Below, in pieces: positions 24,976-33,596 of a stretch of DNA of 55,238 nucleotides. The notes under the pieces were generated by a model. That model was not told the DNA's origin. It saw only the letters and a program-made list of their open reading frames with translations, and searched no databases. A program made the translations under genes and the position numbers. Each line of letters begins with the position of its first letter. The stretch's first letter is position 1. Source of the stretch: Oscillospiraceae bacterium (GTDB lineage: Bacteria; Bacillota; Clostridia; Oscillospirales; Ruminococcaceae); contig JAFXZM010000038.1 of NCBI GenBank assembly GCA_017541275.1, positions 1 to 55,238 of the forward strand, in the 5' to 3' direction.

Positions 24976-26781
24976 TTACAGGCTCCAGTTCAGCAGCCGG
25001 AGCAGATCGGTATTCAGGAGCTGCATTTCGTGATTGCGCATCGGGTATCCGCCGGTGAGCAATGCCTGAATGTAAAGAATTTCGAGGCAGCAGTGCAGCT
25101 TTTCGCTGTCATGCACCTGCATGAGCCGCTGAATGAGCGCATTGTCGGTATTGAGGTAGAGCTTCGCGGCGGCATCCTCGCGGTATTCCTCGGCAAAGGA
25201 ATTGAGCATGCCGCGGAACATTTCGGCGGTTTTCTCCATTGAGCGGCGGATATCCCGGAGCAGCAGGGCTTCCTCATTGACGGTATAGAGCACAGGCAGG
25301 CTTGCAGGCTCAAACCGCTTCAGCGCGGCGGAGCAGTCATAGGGGCGGAGCAGCTCATTGCATTCCGCCAGCACGACCAATGCCGCAGCGGTATCATCGA
25401 GCTTGGGGTTTTCGAGCATCGCATCGACGCGCTCCATTTTGAGCTGCCTGACGGAAATCTCCGGCTTCAGCAGTGTCATGCGTGTAAGGAGCTGCGCAAC
25501 ATAGGTATATCCGGCATTGACCAGCAGGGTGTTTTTCGCGCGGGAGATTGCCGAGAGCTGCCGGAATTCATCGAGATAGGCGGTGTACATCACCGGCATC
25601 TCCATTTCGAGGAGATGCGAGCCGGTCAGCGTACCGAAGGAGGTCTCGAAGGTCAGATACGGGAAAAAGGCGCGGTAGAGGTCGTCATCCTCAACGGCAA
25701 CGGACTGCACGGCGAGCCGGTGAATGCGGACAATGCGCTGAAGCAGTGTATCGTTATGCAGTGCAAGGCGCTTGAGGTGCCGCGTGATGCAGTCGGAAAT
25801 CTCCTGCCGTGCGCGGAGCAGCGCCTCATTTTCATAGAAATCCTCACGCGAGGCGGTCGGCTGAAGACCGTTCGTGTTGATGAAGCAGCGCAGGAAAAAC
25901 GCCCATTTCGGGAGCAGCTTTGTGCCGTCCTCAGTCAGCAGCATATTTTTGAGATAGATGCGGTGTGAATGCTTGGCGGTCGGGGCGGTCTCCGAGGCGA
26001 GGATATATGCCACGCCGGAGAACAGCCCGCTTGGGGAATCCAGCGGAATAAAGCTAAGGAATCCCGTATGAAACAGTGCTTCGCCGAGGCGCATGACCTG
26101 TTCGGTCTGCGTATCGCCCTCCGGGAAGGGCGGGTTCAGGCGGGTGACGGTTTCGCCCTGCACAAGCCGGATCGGTTCGGGCAGCGGCAGTCCGTAATAC
26201 TGCACCAGCTCCGTGAGGCGCTCGGCGGTGAAGTAGGATTCCGCGTCTTTTTTCGGCATCAGCAGAATGCGCGTACCGGGCTGCGGGAGCGGCTCGCAGG
26301 GGCGGATTGTGTAAGTGCCGTCCGGTTTTCCGACCCATTCCAGCGACTGCTCCGGCGACTGCACGGAGCAGGTCTGCACGGTAATCTCATCCGACACGAG
26401 AAAGCACGACAGCAGCCCGATGCCGAATCTGCCGATATAATCGGACTGCACGCTGCCGTTCGTGAGATCGTGCTTCGAGGACTGTCCGATGACCGCGAGA
26501 AACCGGTGAATTTCGGCCTCAGTCAGTCCGGTGCCGGTGTCTGCAAAGATCAGCAGCGGCCTGCCGTCCTGCTCGGTAAGCGTCAGCGTAACCGCATTTT
26601 CGGAGCGGTCGCCGGGATATTTCAGCCGCTTGGCCGCGATCGCGTCAACGGCATTTTGCAGCAGCTCCCGGACAAATACATCCGGGGAGCTGTAAAGATG
26701 ATTCGATAAAATGTCGATCATGCCGCCGAGATTGACCTGAAACAGATAGGGCTCTCCGGCATTCTTTTTTTCGTCCGGCAT
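24976..26781 (-). CDS. HSP90-family chaperone-like ATPase
   Basis: 601 residues. The GHKL ATP site is intact: ELLQNAVDAI (Glu39, Asn43, Asp46), ADTGTGLT (Asp81) and IGRFGIGLLSCF. The middle domain continues with RIYLKNMLL, and NTNGLQPTASREDFYEN holds the Arg corresponding to the catalytic-loop arginine. The C-terminal third is divergent from HtpG. This is the shorter HSP90-family group distinct from canonical htpG. It starts 13 nt after the macro-domain gene, so the two are co-transcribed. Client proteins are unknown. Confidence 0.87.
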   Translation of the reverse strand: MPDEKKNAGEPYLFQVNLGGMIDILSNHLYSSPDVFVRELLQNAVDAIAAKRLKYPGDRSENAVTLTLTEQDGRPLLIFADTGTGLTEAEIHRFLAVIGQSSKHDLTNGSVQSDYIGRFGIGLLSCFLVSDEITVQTCSVQSPEQSLEWVGKPDGTYTIRPCEPLPQPGTRILLMPKKDAESYFTAERLTELVQYYGLPLPEPIRLVQGETVTRLNPPFPEGDTQTEQVMRLGEALFHTGFLSFIPLDSPSGLFSGVAYILASETAPTAKHSHRIYLKNMLLTEDGTKLLPKWAFFLRCFINTNGLQPTASREDFYENEALLRARQEISDCITRHLKRLALHNDTLLQRIVRIHRLAVQSVAVEDDDLYRAFFPYLTFETSFGTLTGSHLLEMEMPVMYTAYLDEFRQLSAISRAKNTLLVNAGYTYVAQLLTRMTLLKPEISVRQLKMERVDAMLENPKLDDTAAALVVLAECNELLRPYDCSAALKRFEPASLPVLYTVNEEALLLRDIRRSMEKTAEMFRGMLNSFAEEYREDAAAKLYLNTDNALIQRLMQVHDSEKLHCCLEILYIQALLTGGYPMRNHEMQLLNTDLLRLLNWSL

Positions 26782-26794
26782 AACAGCCTCCCTT

Positions 26795-27892
26795 TTATGC
26801 GCCGATCAGGAGCTGATCGTATTCAAACAGCGCCTCATTGATTTCATACACATTATAATTGCCCTTGCGGATAAAATACTCGACGATCAGGTCGAAGGTA
26901 TTGCTCGGAGAGAGCGCAAAGCCGGCCTTTTGCAGCATATCGTTTGTTTCGTCGAGGGGTAGCTCCAGTGCGATTGCAAAGGCCAGCACCGTGACCTTTT
27001 TCGGCTGATAGTGCAGATCGCTGCGGATTTTCGAGAACAGCTTGCGGTCGATGTTCGCCTTTTTGTAGCACTGCGCATCGGTCATGCCGCGCTCGTCGAT
27101 CTTCCGCAGAAGCATCTGTGAGAAGCTCTCGTCCGGCGACTGCAAAATGCTTTTGAGCGTTGATGGGATGGCGGCGGGCGCAGCAAAGCTCTGCATGTCC
27201 GTATCCTCCCGCAGATATTCTGCGGGCGCGGACGCAATTTCCTTTCTTCGGCGGAACAGTGACCGGCGCGGCTTGGGTTCGGCGGCATCCTCTGCGCATT
27301 CCTCCGCCGGCGCAGCCGCTGCGCGAAATGCCGCAAGCGGCACAGAGCAGTTCATGCCGGACGCAGCCATGCCCGACATTCTGTGAACAGCCAGCCAGCG
27401 CTCGATTTCCGGATTTGCGGGATATCCGGCCGGCGGCGTAAACAGCACCAGATACACGGTCATTTCATGCGCGGCGAGAAATTCCGCGATTGCCCTGATC
27501 GCAGCGGACTGTGCCTGCTGTCTGGGGTAGCCGTAAGCGCCCGCAGAGATCAGCGGAAAGGCAACGGTCTCACAGCCGTACTGCTCCGCGAGCGCAAGGC
27601 TGTTCCGGTAGCAGGCGGCGAGAAGCTGCGGCTCCCCATTTGTGCCGCCCTGCCAGATCGGCCCGACCGTGTGGATAACGTAGCGGCAGGGGAGGCGGTA
27701 GCCCCTGGTGATCTTCGCCTGACCGGTTTCGCAGCCGCCGAGCGTCCGGCATTCTGCGAGCAGCTCCGGCCCCGCGGCGCGGTGAATGGCACCGTCCACG
27801 CCCCCGCCGCCGAGCAGCGAGCTGTTTGCGGCATTGACGATCGCGTCGCAGTGAACGGTCGTGATATCTCCGCGGATCATGTGCAGCGGCAT
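26795..27892 (-). CDS. Macro domain fused to a C-terminal helical (HTH-like) domain
   Basis: 365 residues. The macro domain (1-165) has [20 protein letters not shown] (Asn20, Asn23, glycine-rich loop) and [11 protein letters not shown], typical of ADP-ribose or O-acetyl-ADP-ribose hydrolases. A low-complexity Ala/Arg linker (about 166-260) joins it to a conserved-looking helical domain (262-365: [57 protein letters not shown]). The second part reads like a helix-turn-helix or DNA/RNA-binding module. The gene is probably an ADP-ribose-handling regulator. GGAAAGGGGAG precedes the ATG. It pairs with the HSP90-family gene. Confidence 0.85.
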   Translation of the reverse strand: MPLHMIRGDITTVHCDAIVNAANSSLLGGGGVDGAIHRAAGPELLAECRTLGGCETGQAKITRGYRLPCRYVIHTVGPIWQGGTNGEPQLLAACYRNSLALAEQYGCETVAFPLISAGAYGYPRQQAQSAAIRAIAEFLAAHEMTVYLVLFTPPAGYPANPEIERWLAVHRMSGMAASGMNCSVPLAAFRAAAAPAEECAEDAAEPKPRRSLFRRRKEIASAPAEYLREDTDMQSFAAPAAIPSTLKSILQSPDESFSQMLLRKIDERGMTDAQCYKKANIDRKLFSKIRSDLHYQPKKVTVLAFAIALELPLDETNDMLQKAGFALSPSNTFDLIVEYFIRKGNYNVYEINEALFEYDQLLIGA

Positions 27893-27918
27893 AATATGTC
27901 TCCCCTTTCCTACAGGCA

Positions 27919-27940
27919 GGGCGGGTCATATCACCCGCCC
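27919..27940 (-). terminator. Hairpin upstream of the macro-domain gene
   Basis: Perfect 8-bp stem GGGCGGGT/ACCCGCCC with a 6-nt loop, between the stop of the 27974 gene and the macro-domain start. There is no strong T-run, so it may only attenuate transcription. Confidence 0.5.
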
Positions 27941-27973
27941 GGAATGCTGCATTTGTGATTGTCCGGATCCGCT

Positions 27974-28486
27974 TTACCCTGTATAGGTATCGTATCCCCA
28001 GATATACCAGTTTTTACTGAAGGCCTCTTTGGAATGCTTCGGGTACTCCCCGTCGTAGTTGTCGGCCGCATAGACGAGCTGATAAATCCGGATATCCGGC
28101 TTTTCACGGCCGTTACCGTTTTTCAGCCGATCCGCCTTCACCTGAACCGTGAATGCGACATCATCTTCTTTATCATAATAAATGTCAACTGCTGTAAAAA
28201 CCGGATACTCGTTTTCAGGCTGATACTGCTCACGCAGTGTGCGCAGCGCCGTCCGCAGTGCATCCGGCGCGTCGGATCCGTCCACTTTTATATGTGAGTT
28301 CGGCTCATGTGCCTGCGTTTCTGCAAGCGTTACAATCGTCCGGAAAGTATCCTGATTGTCATAATAGCAGTTCCTGATATAACGCTCCGCTGCATGTGAA
28401 TCCCGGATCAGGAAGCAGATCACGCCGGCAGCCGGCAATGAAACAGACAAAAATGCGAACAGGCATCCCTTTTCCCGTCTGTTCAC
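27974..28486 (-). CDS. Small membrane-anchored protein of unknown function
   Basis: Not recognised. About 170 residues: a basic N-terminus (MNRREKGC), one hydrophobic helix (about 6-28), then a polar extracytoplasmic domain with YPVFTAVDIYYDKEDDVAFT and a Trp/Tyr-rich end NWYIWGYDTYTG. The GTG at 28486 is preferred because GGAGGTG lies 6 nt upstream and inside the alternative ATG-initiated frame starting at 28501. Minus-strand neighbours on both sides suggest read-through from trmL/degV. Confidence 0.6.
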   Translation of the reverse strand: MNRREKGCLFAFLSVSLPAAGVICFLIRDSHAAERYIRNCYYDNQDTFRTIVTLAETQAHEPNSHIKVDGSDAPDALRTALRTLREQYQPENEYPVFTAVDIYYDKEDDVAFTVQVKADRLKNGNGREKPDIRIYQLVYAADNYDGEYPKHSKEAFSKNWYIWGYDTYTG

Positions 28487-28517
28487 GGACTGCACCTCCA
28501 TTCATCAGAAGCCGCGG

Positions 28518-29402
28518 TTACACCGTTTCCTCTCTGCGCTTGATGACAAAGCCGACGACATCCGCGCCGGCGTTGCAGCAGATTGCGGCGCCGATGCTGC
28601 AATACTGCTCCGGCGGATAGCCGAGCTCCTTCGTGAGTGCGGCACCGAGCTCCTGTGCGATCTTGGGGTTCTTTCCCTGCATCACGATATAGGGTGTATG
28701 CGGCTGGATATCCTCCTTGACCGCCGCGACCAGCTTCGGAATGATATTCTGCTCGCCGCGAATCTTTGTCAGCACGGTCGATTTGCAGTTGACGATGCGG
28801 CAGAAGGGCTTGAGGCCGAGCAGCTCACCGGCGAAAGCGGCGGCCGCGCTGACTCTGCCGGAGCGCTTGACATATTTCAGCGTCATCGGGACAAAGTACA
28901 GTCCGGCATGGCGCGACCAGTCCTCCAGATAATCAATGACCTCCGCAGCACTTGCCCCGCGCGCGAGCTTTTTTGCGGCCTCCGTGACCGAATAGCCATA
29001 TGCGGCAGTATAATTGCGGCCGTCAACCAGATGAATTTTCATACGGTTTTCGGCATCGGGGTGTGCCTCATAGAACTGTTCTCTTGCCATAGCGGCATTG
29101 GCATAGGTGCCCGAGCCGCCGGAGCCGATCGTGACAAAAATGAGGTCGGTCGTGCCCTCTGCGGCGGTCTGTTCATATGCCTCCAGCATTTCAAACGGGG
29201 TGAGCTGTGCAGTCGAGGGGAATTCCTTTGCCGTGTCGATCATCTGATAGAATTCCTCTTTGGTGAAGTCCTCCTCCTCACGCAGCGCCTTGCCGTCCAC
29301 GGTGACCGGCATGCAGAGCAGACGGATGCCGAGTGCCTCGGCGCGTTCCTTTCCGATATCGCTGACGGAATCGGTCATGAGTTTGATTTTCGGTTTCAGC
29401 AT
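28518..29402 (-). CDS. DegV family fatty-acid-binding protein
   Basis: 294 residues. The N-terminus KIKLMTDSVSDIGKERAEAL and the block TSQL-like FPSTAQLTPFEMLEAYEQ match DegV proteins, which bind a fatty acid and present it to FakA kinase in Gram-positives. The lipid contact region DGRNYTAAYGYSVTEAAKK and the C-terminal IGAAICCNAGADVVGFVIKR are also present. No fakA is seen in the window. It follows trmL by 18 nt. Confidence 0.9.
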   Translation of the reverse strand: MLKPKIKLMTDSVSDIGKERAEALGIRLLCMPVTVDGKALREEEDFTKEEFYQMIDTAKEFPSTAQLTPFEMLEAYEQTAAEGTTDLIFVTIGSGGSGTYANAAMAREQFYEAHPDAENRMKIHLVDGRNYTAAYGYSVTEAAKKLARGASAAEVIDYLEDWSRHAGLYFVPMTLKYVKRSGRVSAAAAFAGELLGLKPFCRIVNCKSTVLTKIRGEQNIIPKLVAAVKEDIQPHTPYIVMQGKNPKIAQELGAALTKELGYPPEQYCSIGAAICCNAGADVVGFVIKRREETV

Positions 29403-29420
29403 AGGTTTCAGTATCCTTTC

Positions 29421-29972
29421 TCAGATTTGGCTGATATCGTATGAACGGGGTGCTTTCGGCTCCCATTCAGCGTTTGCCATGCGCCCGTCGCGGGTCAGGC
29501 CGGCGAAGTCGTGCTGCCGCAGCACCTCATAGGCCGCGACTGCGACCGAATTCGAGAGGTTGAGGCAGCGCAGTGTTTCGCGCATCGGAATGCGCACGCA
29601 GCGTTCGGGGTGTGCGGCAAGGATTGCCTCATCGAGGCCGAGATCCTCGCGCCCGAACAGCAAAAAGGTCTCCTCGGGATAGGTCACATCGGTATAGAGC
29701 GTACCGGTTTTTGCAGTGAAGTAGAAGAAGGGCGCCGGTGCGCCCGCTGCTGCAGGATATGCCGCAAAAAAAGCGCCGAGATTTTCATGATGTATGATTT
29801 CCAGTTTGTCCCAGTAATCCAGACCGGCGCGTTTGAGCTTTGCGTCGTCGATTTTGAAGCCGAGCGGATGCACCAGATGCAGAACGGCGCCGGTGACGGC
29901 ACAGGTGCGTGCGATGCTGCCGGTATTCTGCGGGATGCGCGGCTCGACGAGTACGAGATGCAGTTTAAGCAA
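29421..29972 (-). CDS. trmL: tRNA (cytidine(34)-2'-O)-methyltransferase TrmL
   Basis: SPOUT-fold SAM enzyme that 2'-O-methylates the wobble base of tRNA-Leu. 183 residues. Motifs: HLVLVEPRIPQNTGSIARTC at the N-terminus, then LLFGREDLGLDEAIL and RIPMRETLRCLNLSNSVAVA, which form the knot. The start is TTG at 29972, with AAGGA about 8 nt upstream; the longer open frame reaching 30188 has no homologous N-terminus and would run through the divergent small gene. Confidence 0.92.
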   Translation of the reverse strand: MLKLHLVLVEPRIPQNTGSIARTCAVTGAVLHLVHPLGFKIDDAKLKRAGLDYWDKLEIIHHENLGAFFAAYPAAAGAPAPFFYFTAKTGTLYTDVTYPEETFLLFGREDLGLDEAILAAHPERCVRIPMRETLRCLNLSNSVAVAAYEVLRQHDFAGLTRDGRMANAEWEPKAPRSYDISQI

Positions 29973-30069
29973 AATGAAACATCCTTTTTTCCGAAAAAAT
30001 TTGCCTTGAATAAGCGGAAAGCACCGCGAAAAAATAGAAATATCCAATGCAGAAAGGAGCGATGTGCAG

Positions 30070-30243
30070 ATGCAGCTTTCCGCGATTGCAAAGGGTGTTG
30101 CGGTCGGTGCTGCGGCAGGAACGGTCGGATATTTTGTCAGCACGGCCTCCGCAGGCAAGACAGCGAAGCTGAAGCGCCGGACGGTCAAGGCCGTTCACGC
30201 GATCGGCGCGGTGATGGACAGCGTCGCCGAATTCTGGCGATAA
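30070..30243 (+). CDS. Small hydrophobic/basic protein, 57 residues
   Basis: ATG at 30070 with AAAGGAG 10 nt upstream. The product begins MQLSAIAKGVAVGAAAGTVG, giving one Gly/Ala-rich membrane helix, followed by a basic stretch KTAKLKRRTVKA and the end VMDSVAEFWR. The pattern resembles small YtxH-like membrane proteins of Clostridia. It is divergent from trmL and ends 3 nt before the convergent ruvX stop. Function unknown. Confidence 0.65.
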   Translation: MQLSAIAKGVAVGAAAGTVGYFVSTASAGKTAKLKRRTVKAVHAIGAVMDSVAEFWR

Positions 30244-30246
30244 GCG

Positions 30247-30681
30247 TTATTCTGCGGGCGCGGCGGGGCGGTTCTTCCGGAAGCCCATGTAGCTTTCGAG
30301 GATCAGCACCGCCGCAACGGCATCGACGACGCCCTTGCGCTTTTTGCCGCGTGTATTTGTCGTATTGAGAATCTGATGCGCGGAAACGGTCGTGCAGCGC
30401 TCGTCCCAGAGCGTGACGGGCAGACTGGTCAGTTCTCTGAGCTTTTCGGCGAAGGCCGCGCATTTTTCGGCACGCGGGCCTCTGGTGCCGTTCATATTGA
30501 TCGGGTGCCCGACGACGATCTCCTCCGCCTTCGCATTGACGGCCGCCTCAGCAGTTTTCTCCGCACAGACCGCGAAGCAGCGCTCTGTCAGGACGCCTGC
30601 GGGTGAGGCGATCATCTCAGATTTGTCGCAGACCGCCCAGCCTGTGCGCGTGTCTCCGAAATCCACACCGAATAAGATCAT
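30247..30681 (-). CDS. ruvX: Putative pre-16S rRNA nuclease / Holliday junction resolvase RuvX (YqgF)
   Basis: 144 residues, RNase H-like fold. The conserved GVDFGDTRTGWAV holds the first catalytic Asp; GHPINMNGTRGPRAEK and LWDERCTTVSAH supply the remaining family motifs. YqgF proteins mature 16S rRNA or resolve junctions depending on species. It overlaps the upstream histidine phosphatase by 4 nt and ends the pyrimidine operon transcript. Confidence 0.92.
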   Translation of the reverse strand: MILFGVDFGDTRTGWAVCDKSEMIASPAGVLTERCFAVCAEKTAEAAVNAKAEEIVVGHPINMNGTRGPRAEKCAAFAEKLRELTSLPVTLWDERCTTVSAHQILNTTNTRGKKRKGVVDAVAAVLILESYMGFRKNRPAAPAE

Positions 30682-31352
30682 GCTTTCTCCTTTTCATAGC
30701 GGTTCCATGCGGAATTGCGCAGGGTTGAGAGCGCCGGCGGCAGATGCGTGGAATCATTCTTGTAAATCAAAGTCCATGCGCCGCTGCCGCAGTCATATTC
30801 AACGAGCGAAACGGCCGTATTATCTGACCAGCCGACATCCGGCAGTCCTTCGATGCAGCCGGATTCGGCAAACGCCAGAAAATTCCGCAGTGCGCAGCCG
30901 TGCGACACGACCGCGATCGTCCTGCCGGGGTTTTCCGCCGCAATGCGCGTCAGCGCCACCCGCATTCTGTTGTATACATCTGTCATTGCATCGCCGTCCG
31001 GCGCATGAAACTGCTTCATGTTCTGTGTCCAGCATGCATACTGCTGCGGATAAAGCTGCGGGAGATCCGCCCATTTTTTGCCCTCCCAGCAGCCGCCGCT
31101 GATCTCACGCAGGGCAAAATCTTTGTGCAGCTCCAGCCCGTGATGCAGGTTGACGGCCTCTGCCGTTTGCAGCGCACGCTGAAACGGGCTGGTATATACA
31201 GCCTCCAGCGGAACATCCCGGAAGCGCTCTGCGAGGCATGCAAGCTGCGCCCGTCCCTTTTCGGTCAGATCAGTGTCGATATTGCCCTGAAAGAACTCTC
31301 TGACATTGCCCTCTGCCTCGGCATGACGAACCAGATACAGTCTTGTTACCAT
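30678..31352 (-). CDS. Histidine phosphatase family protein
   Basis: 224 residues, phosphoglycerate-mutase-like fold. The catalytic LVRHAEAEGN is at the N-terminus, YTSPFQRALQTAEA follows, and the second catalytic His is in VVSHGCALRNFLAF. Such enzymes include alpha-ribazole phosphatases and broad phosphatases; the substrate cannot be assigned. It overlaps pyrD by 7 nt and ruvX by 4 nt. Confidence 0.88.
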   Translation of the reverse strand: MVTRLYLVRHAEAEGNVREFFQGNIDTDLTEKGRAQLACLAERFRDVPLEAVYTSPFQRALQTAEAVNLHHGLELHKDFALREISGGCWEGKKWADLPQLYPQQYACWTQNMKQFHAPDGDAMTDVYNRMRVALTRIAAENPGRTIAVVSHGCALRNFLAFAESGCIEGLPDVGWSDNTAVSLVEYDCGSGAWTLIYKNDSTHLPPALSTLRNSAWNRYEKEKA

Positions 31353-32257
31353 GCCCTGACGCTTCCTGTCAGCTCGGCCGCGGATGCAATATGATTGCTG
31401 TCGAGCCAGTCATTCAGCTCGTCAATGATGCGCAGGGGCGCATAGGGGTCCTGCACGATCGCCGTGCCGACCTGCACCGCCGAAGCGCCTGCTATCATCA
31501 GTTCGGCCGCGTCCTCACCGGAGGCCACGCCGCCCATGCCGATGACCGGCAGCCGGACTGCGTTCGCGACCTGCCAGACCATGCGCACCGCGACCGGGAA
31601 GATCGCCGGGCCGGATAATCCGCCCATGTTGTTGTGCAGGATCGGTCTGCGCGTTCTGAGGTCGATGCGCATGCCGAGCAGGGTGTTGATGAGGGAAATT
31701 GCGTCCGCACCCTCTGCCTCGACAGCCTTGGCGATCTCGGTGATGCTCGTGACATTCGGGGAGAGCTTGACGCAGAGTGGCTTTTTCGTTGCTCTGCGGA
31801 CAGCCGCCGTAACCTGCGCTGCCGCCGCGCATGAGGTACCGAAGGCCGCGCCGCCCTGCTTGACGTTCGGGCAGGAAATATTCAGCTCGATCATATGTAC
31901 ATCGGTTTGATCGAGCTTTTCGGCGACCTCCGCGCATTCCTCCGGCGTTGAGCCCGCGATATTCGCGAGAACGACGGTATCGCAGGAAAGCAGATGCGGC
32001 AGCTCATTTGCGAGAAAAGCGTCGATGCCGGGATTTTGCAGGCCGACGGAATTCAGCATGCCGGACGGTGTCTCTGCGACACGCGGCGCGAGATTGCCGG
32101 TGCGCTTCGTGCCGGTCGTGCCCTTTGTGGCGATGCCGCCGAGCTTTGAGAGCGGATAATACTGCTCATATTCCCGGCCGTAGCCGAATACGCCCGATGC
32201 GGGAATGATCGGGTTTTTGAACGGAATTCCGCAGATATTGACAGACAGATCAGCCAT
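31346..32257 (-). CDS. pyrD: Dihydroorotate dehydrogenase, class 1B catalytic subunit
   Basis: Oxidises dihydroorotate to orotate, passing electrons through PyrK to NAD+. 303 residues, FMN-binding TIM barrel. The catalytic Cys is in LNISCPNVKQGGAAFG; FMN-phosphate motifs VIGMGGVASGEDA and ASAVQVGTA are present. The pairing with pyrK directly upstream (1-nt overlap) identifies the 1B class. Confidence 0.96.
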   Translation of the reverse strand: MADLSVNICGIPFKNPIIPASGVFGYGREYEQYYPLSKLGGIATKGTTGTKRTGNLAPRVAETPSGMLNSVGLQNPGIDAFLANELPHLLSCDTVVLANIAGSTPEECAEVAEKLDQTDVHMIELNISCPNVKQGGAAFGTSCAAAAQVTAAVRRATKKPLCVKLSPNVTSITEIAKAVEAEGADAISLINTLLGMRIDLRTRRPILHNNMGGLSGPAIFPVAVRMVWQVANAVRLPVIGMGGVASGEDAAELMIAGASAVQVGTAIVQDPYAPLRIIDELNDWLDSNHIASAAELTGSVRAW

Positions 32258-33045
32258 TACCAGACAACCTCCTCCGCATTGAATACCGGGCCGTTCTTGC
32301 AGACATGCAAAAACTGCTCGTCACCGTTTTTGTCCTTTGTTCTGCATGCGCAGACCAGACATGCGCCGATGCCGCAGCCCATGCGCTCCTCCAGCGAAAC
32401 CTGACACGGAATCTCATAGGTCTGCGCGAGCGCCGCAACGGCACGCAGCATCGGCATCGGGCCGCAGGCGCAGATCAGCGCGGGCTTTTCTGCCGTGATC
32501 TCCTCCTCAAGCGGAAGTGTCACCAGACCGTAGCGTCCCGCAGAGCCGTCGTCGGTGCAGAGGATCGTCTTTGCGCCGGTTTCCTCGAAATCTGCCTGCA
32601 AAATTGCTGCATCCGCACTGCGGAAGCCGGTGATGACGACCGCGTTTTTGCCGGAATACGCCGCGAGCGGGAGCATCGGCGGCGTGCCGATTCCGCCGCC
32701 GATCAGAATGACGCGGGCGTTTTTGTCAGGCAGCGTGAAGCCGTGGCCGAGCGGCGCGAGCATGTTGACGGTATCGCCTGCACGCAGCGCAGAGAGGGCT
32801 TTTGTGCCCTTGCCGCGCACCTCAAAGACGATGCGCAGTGTGCCCTGCTCTTTGTCAATGCCGCAGATCGAAATGGGTCTGCGCAGTGTAAAATTGCCGT
32901 CCGGCAGCAGGTTCACGAACTGTCCGGGCTGTGCCTTTGCGGCGGCCTCCGGGCATTCGATCACCATGCTCCATGCAGCCTCCGTGAGCTGCACCATAGA
33001 GCGAATCCGGTATGTCAGCTTTTCGGTATACCTGTCCTGTTTCAT
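32257..33045 (-). CDS. pyrK: Dihydroorotate dehydrogenase electron transfer subunit PyrK
   Basis: 262 residues. It has an FAD domain (FVNLLPDGNFTLRRPISI), an NAD domain (IGGGIGTPPMLPLA) and a C-terminal [2Fe-2S] site in VSLEERMGCGIGACLVCACR with the later HVCKNGPVF cysteine. It transfers electrons from PyrD to NAD+. It lies 4 nt after the NUDIX gene. Confidence 0.95.
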   Translation of the reverse strand: MKQDRYTEKLTYRIRSMVQLTEAAWSMVIECPEAAAKAQPGQFVNLLPDGNFTLRRPISICGIDKEQGTLRIVFEVRGKGTKALSALRAGDTVNMLAPLGHGFTLPDKNARVILIGGGIGTPPMLPLAAYSGKNAVVITGFRSADAAILQADFEETGAKTILCTDDGSAGRYGLVTLPLEEEITAEKPALICACGPMPMLRAVAALAQTYEIPCQVSLEERMGCGIGACLVCACRTKDKNGDEQFLHVCKNGPVFNAEEVVW

Positions 33046-33049
33046 TGTA

Positions 33050-33595
33050 TCACCGTTCCTTCATGGAAAATAACTGCGGGTATTCTTCGGCAAGCAGCTC
33101 CAGCACGCGGTTTTCGCGTTCGAGCATAAACGGAAACTGCGGATGCGTGTCCATTTCGCCGTGCGGATGCGTGCGGTTGACAGCGATGATTTCATGCAGC
33201 GGAAGAAACCGCAGCGTAAACTGCTCCTCCGCCTCATAGTCATCGAGCATCTGCGCCGTGCTGCTGCCGTCTGCTTCACAGAAGTAGTAGAAATTATCCT
33301 GCACGAACATATCCTCATGCAGTCCCTTCTGCACTCTGTGTACATAGCCGAACGGCACGGCGGATTCCGGGATGACGGTCAGGCCGGTTTCCTCGCGCAC
33401 CTCGCGGACGAGTGCCTGCACCTGTGTTTCGCCCGGCTCGATGCCGCCGCCGGGGAATTTACAGTAATCGTACTTCCGGCTGTAGACCGCTGCAAGCAGT
33501 CCCCCGCGCACGATGATGCCGCGCACGGAGGGTCTGCTGTATACGGTGCCGTTCGGGTTATAGTCCTTTGTGTCGATCTCAAACAGCAGGCGCAT
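33050..33595 (-). CDS. NUDIX hydrolase
   Basis: 181 residues. A complete NUDIX box is visible as GGIEPGETQVQALVREVREE followed by TGL. The N-terminus RLLFEIDTKDYNPNGTVYSR and the late YEAEEQFTLRFLPL are typical of small NTP/NDP-sugar hydrolases. Its position between pyrF and pyrK suggests nucleotide housekeeping. The start at 33595 lies directly after the pyrF stop, without a strong ribosome site, so translational coupling is likely. Confidence 0.85.
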   Translation of the reverse strand: MRLLFEIDTKDYNPNGTVYSRPSVRGIIVRGGLLAAVYSRKYDYCKFPGGGIEPGETQVQALVREVREETGLTVIPESAVPFGYVHRVQKGLHEDMFVQDNFYYFCEADGSSTAQMLDDYEAEEQFTLRFLPLHEIIAVNRTHPHGEMDTHPQFPFMLERENRVLELLAEEYPQLFSMKER

Positions 33596-33596
33596 C

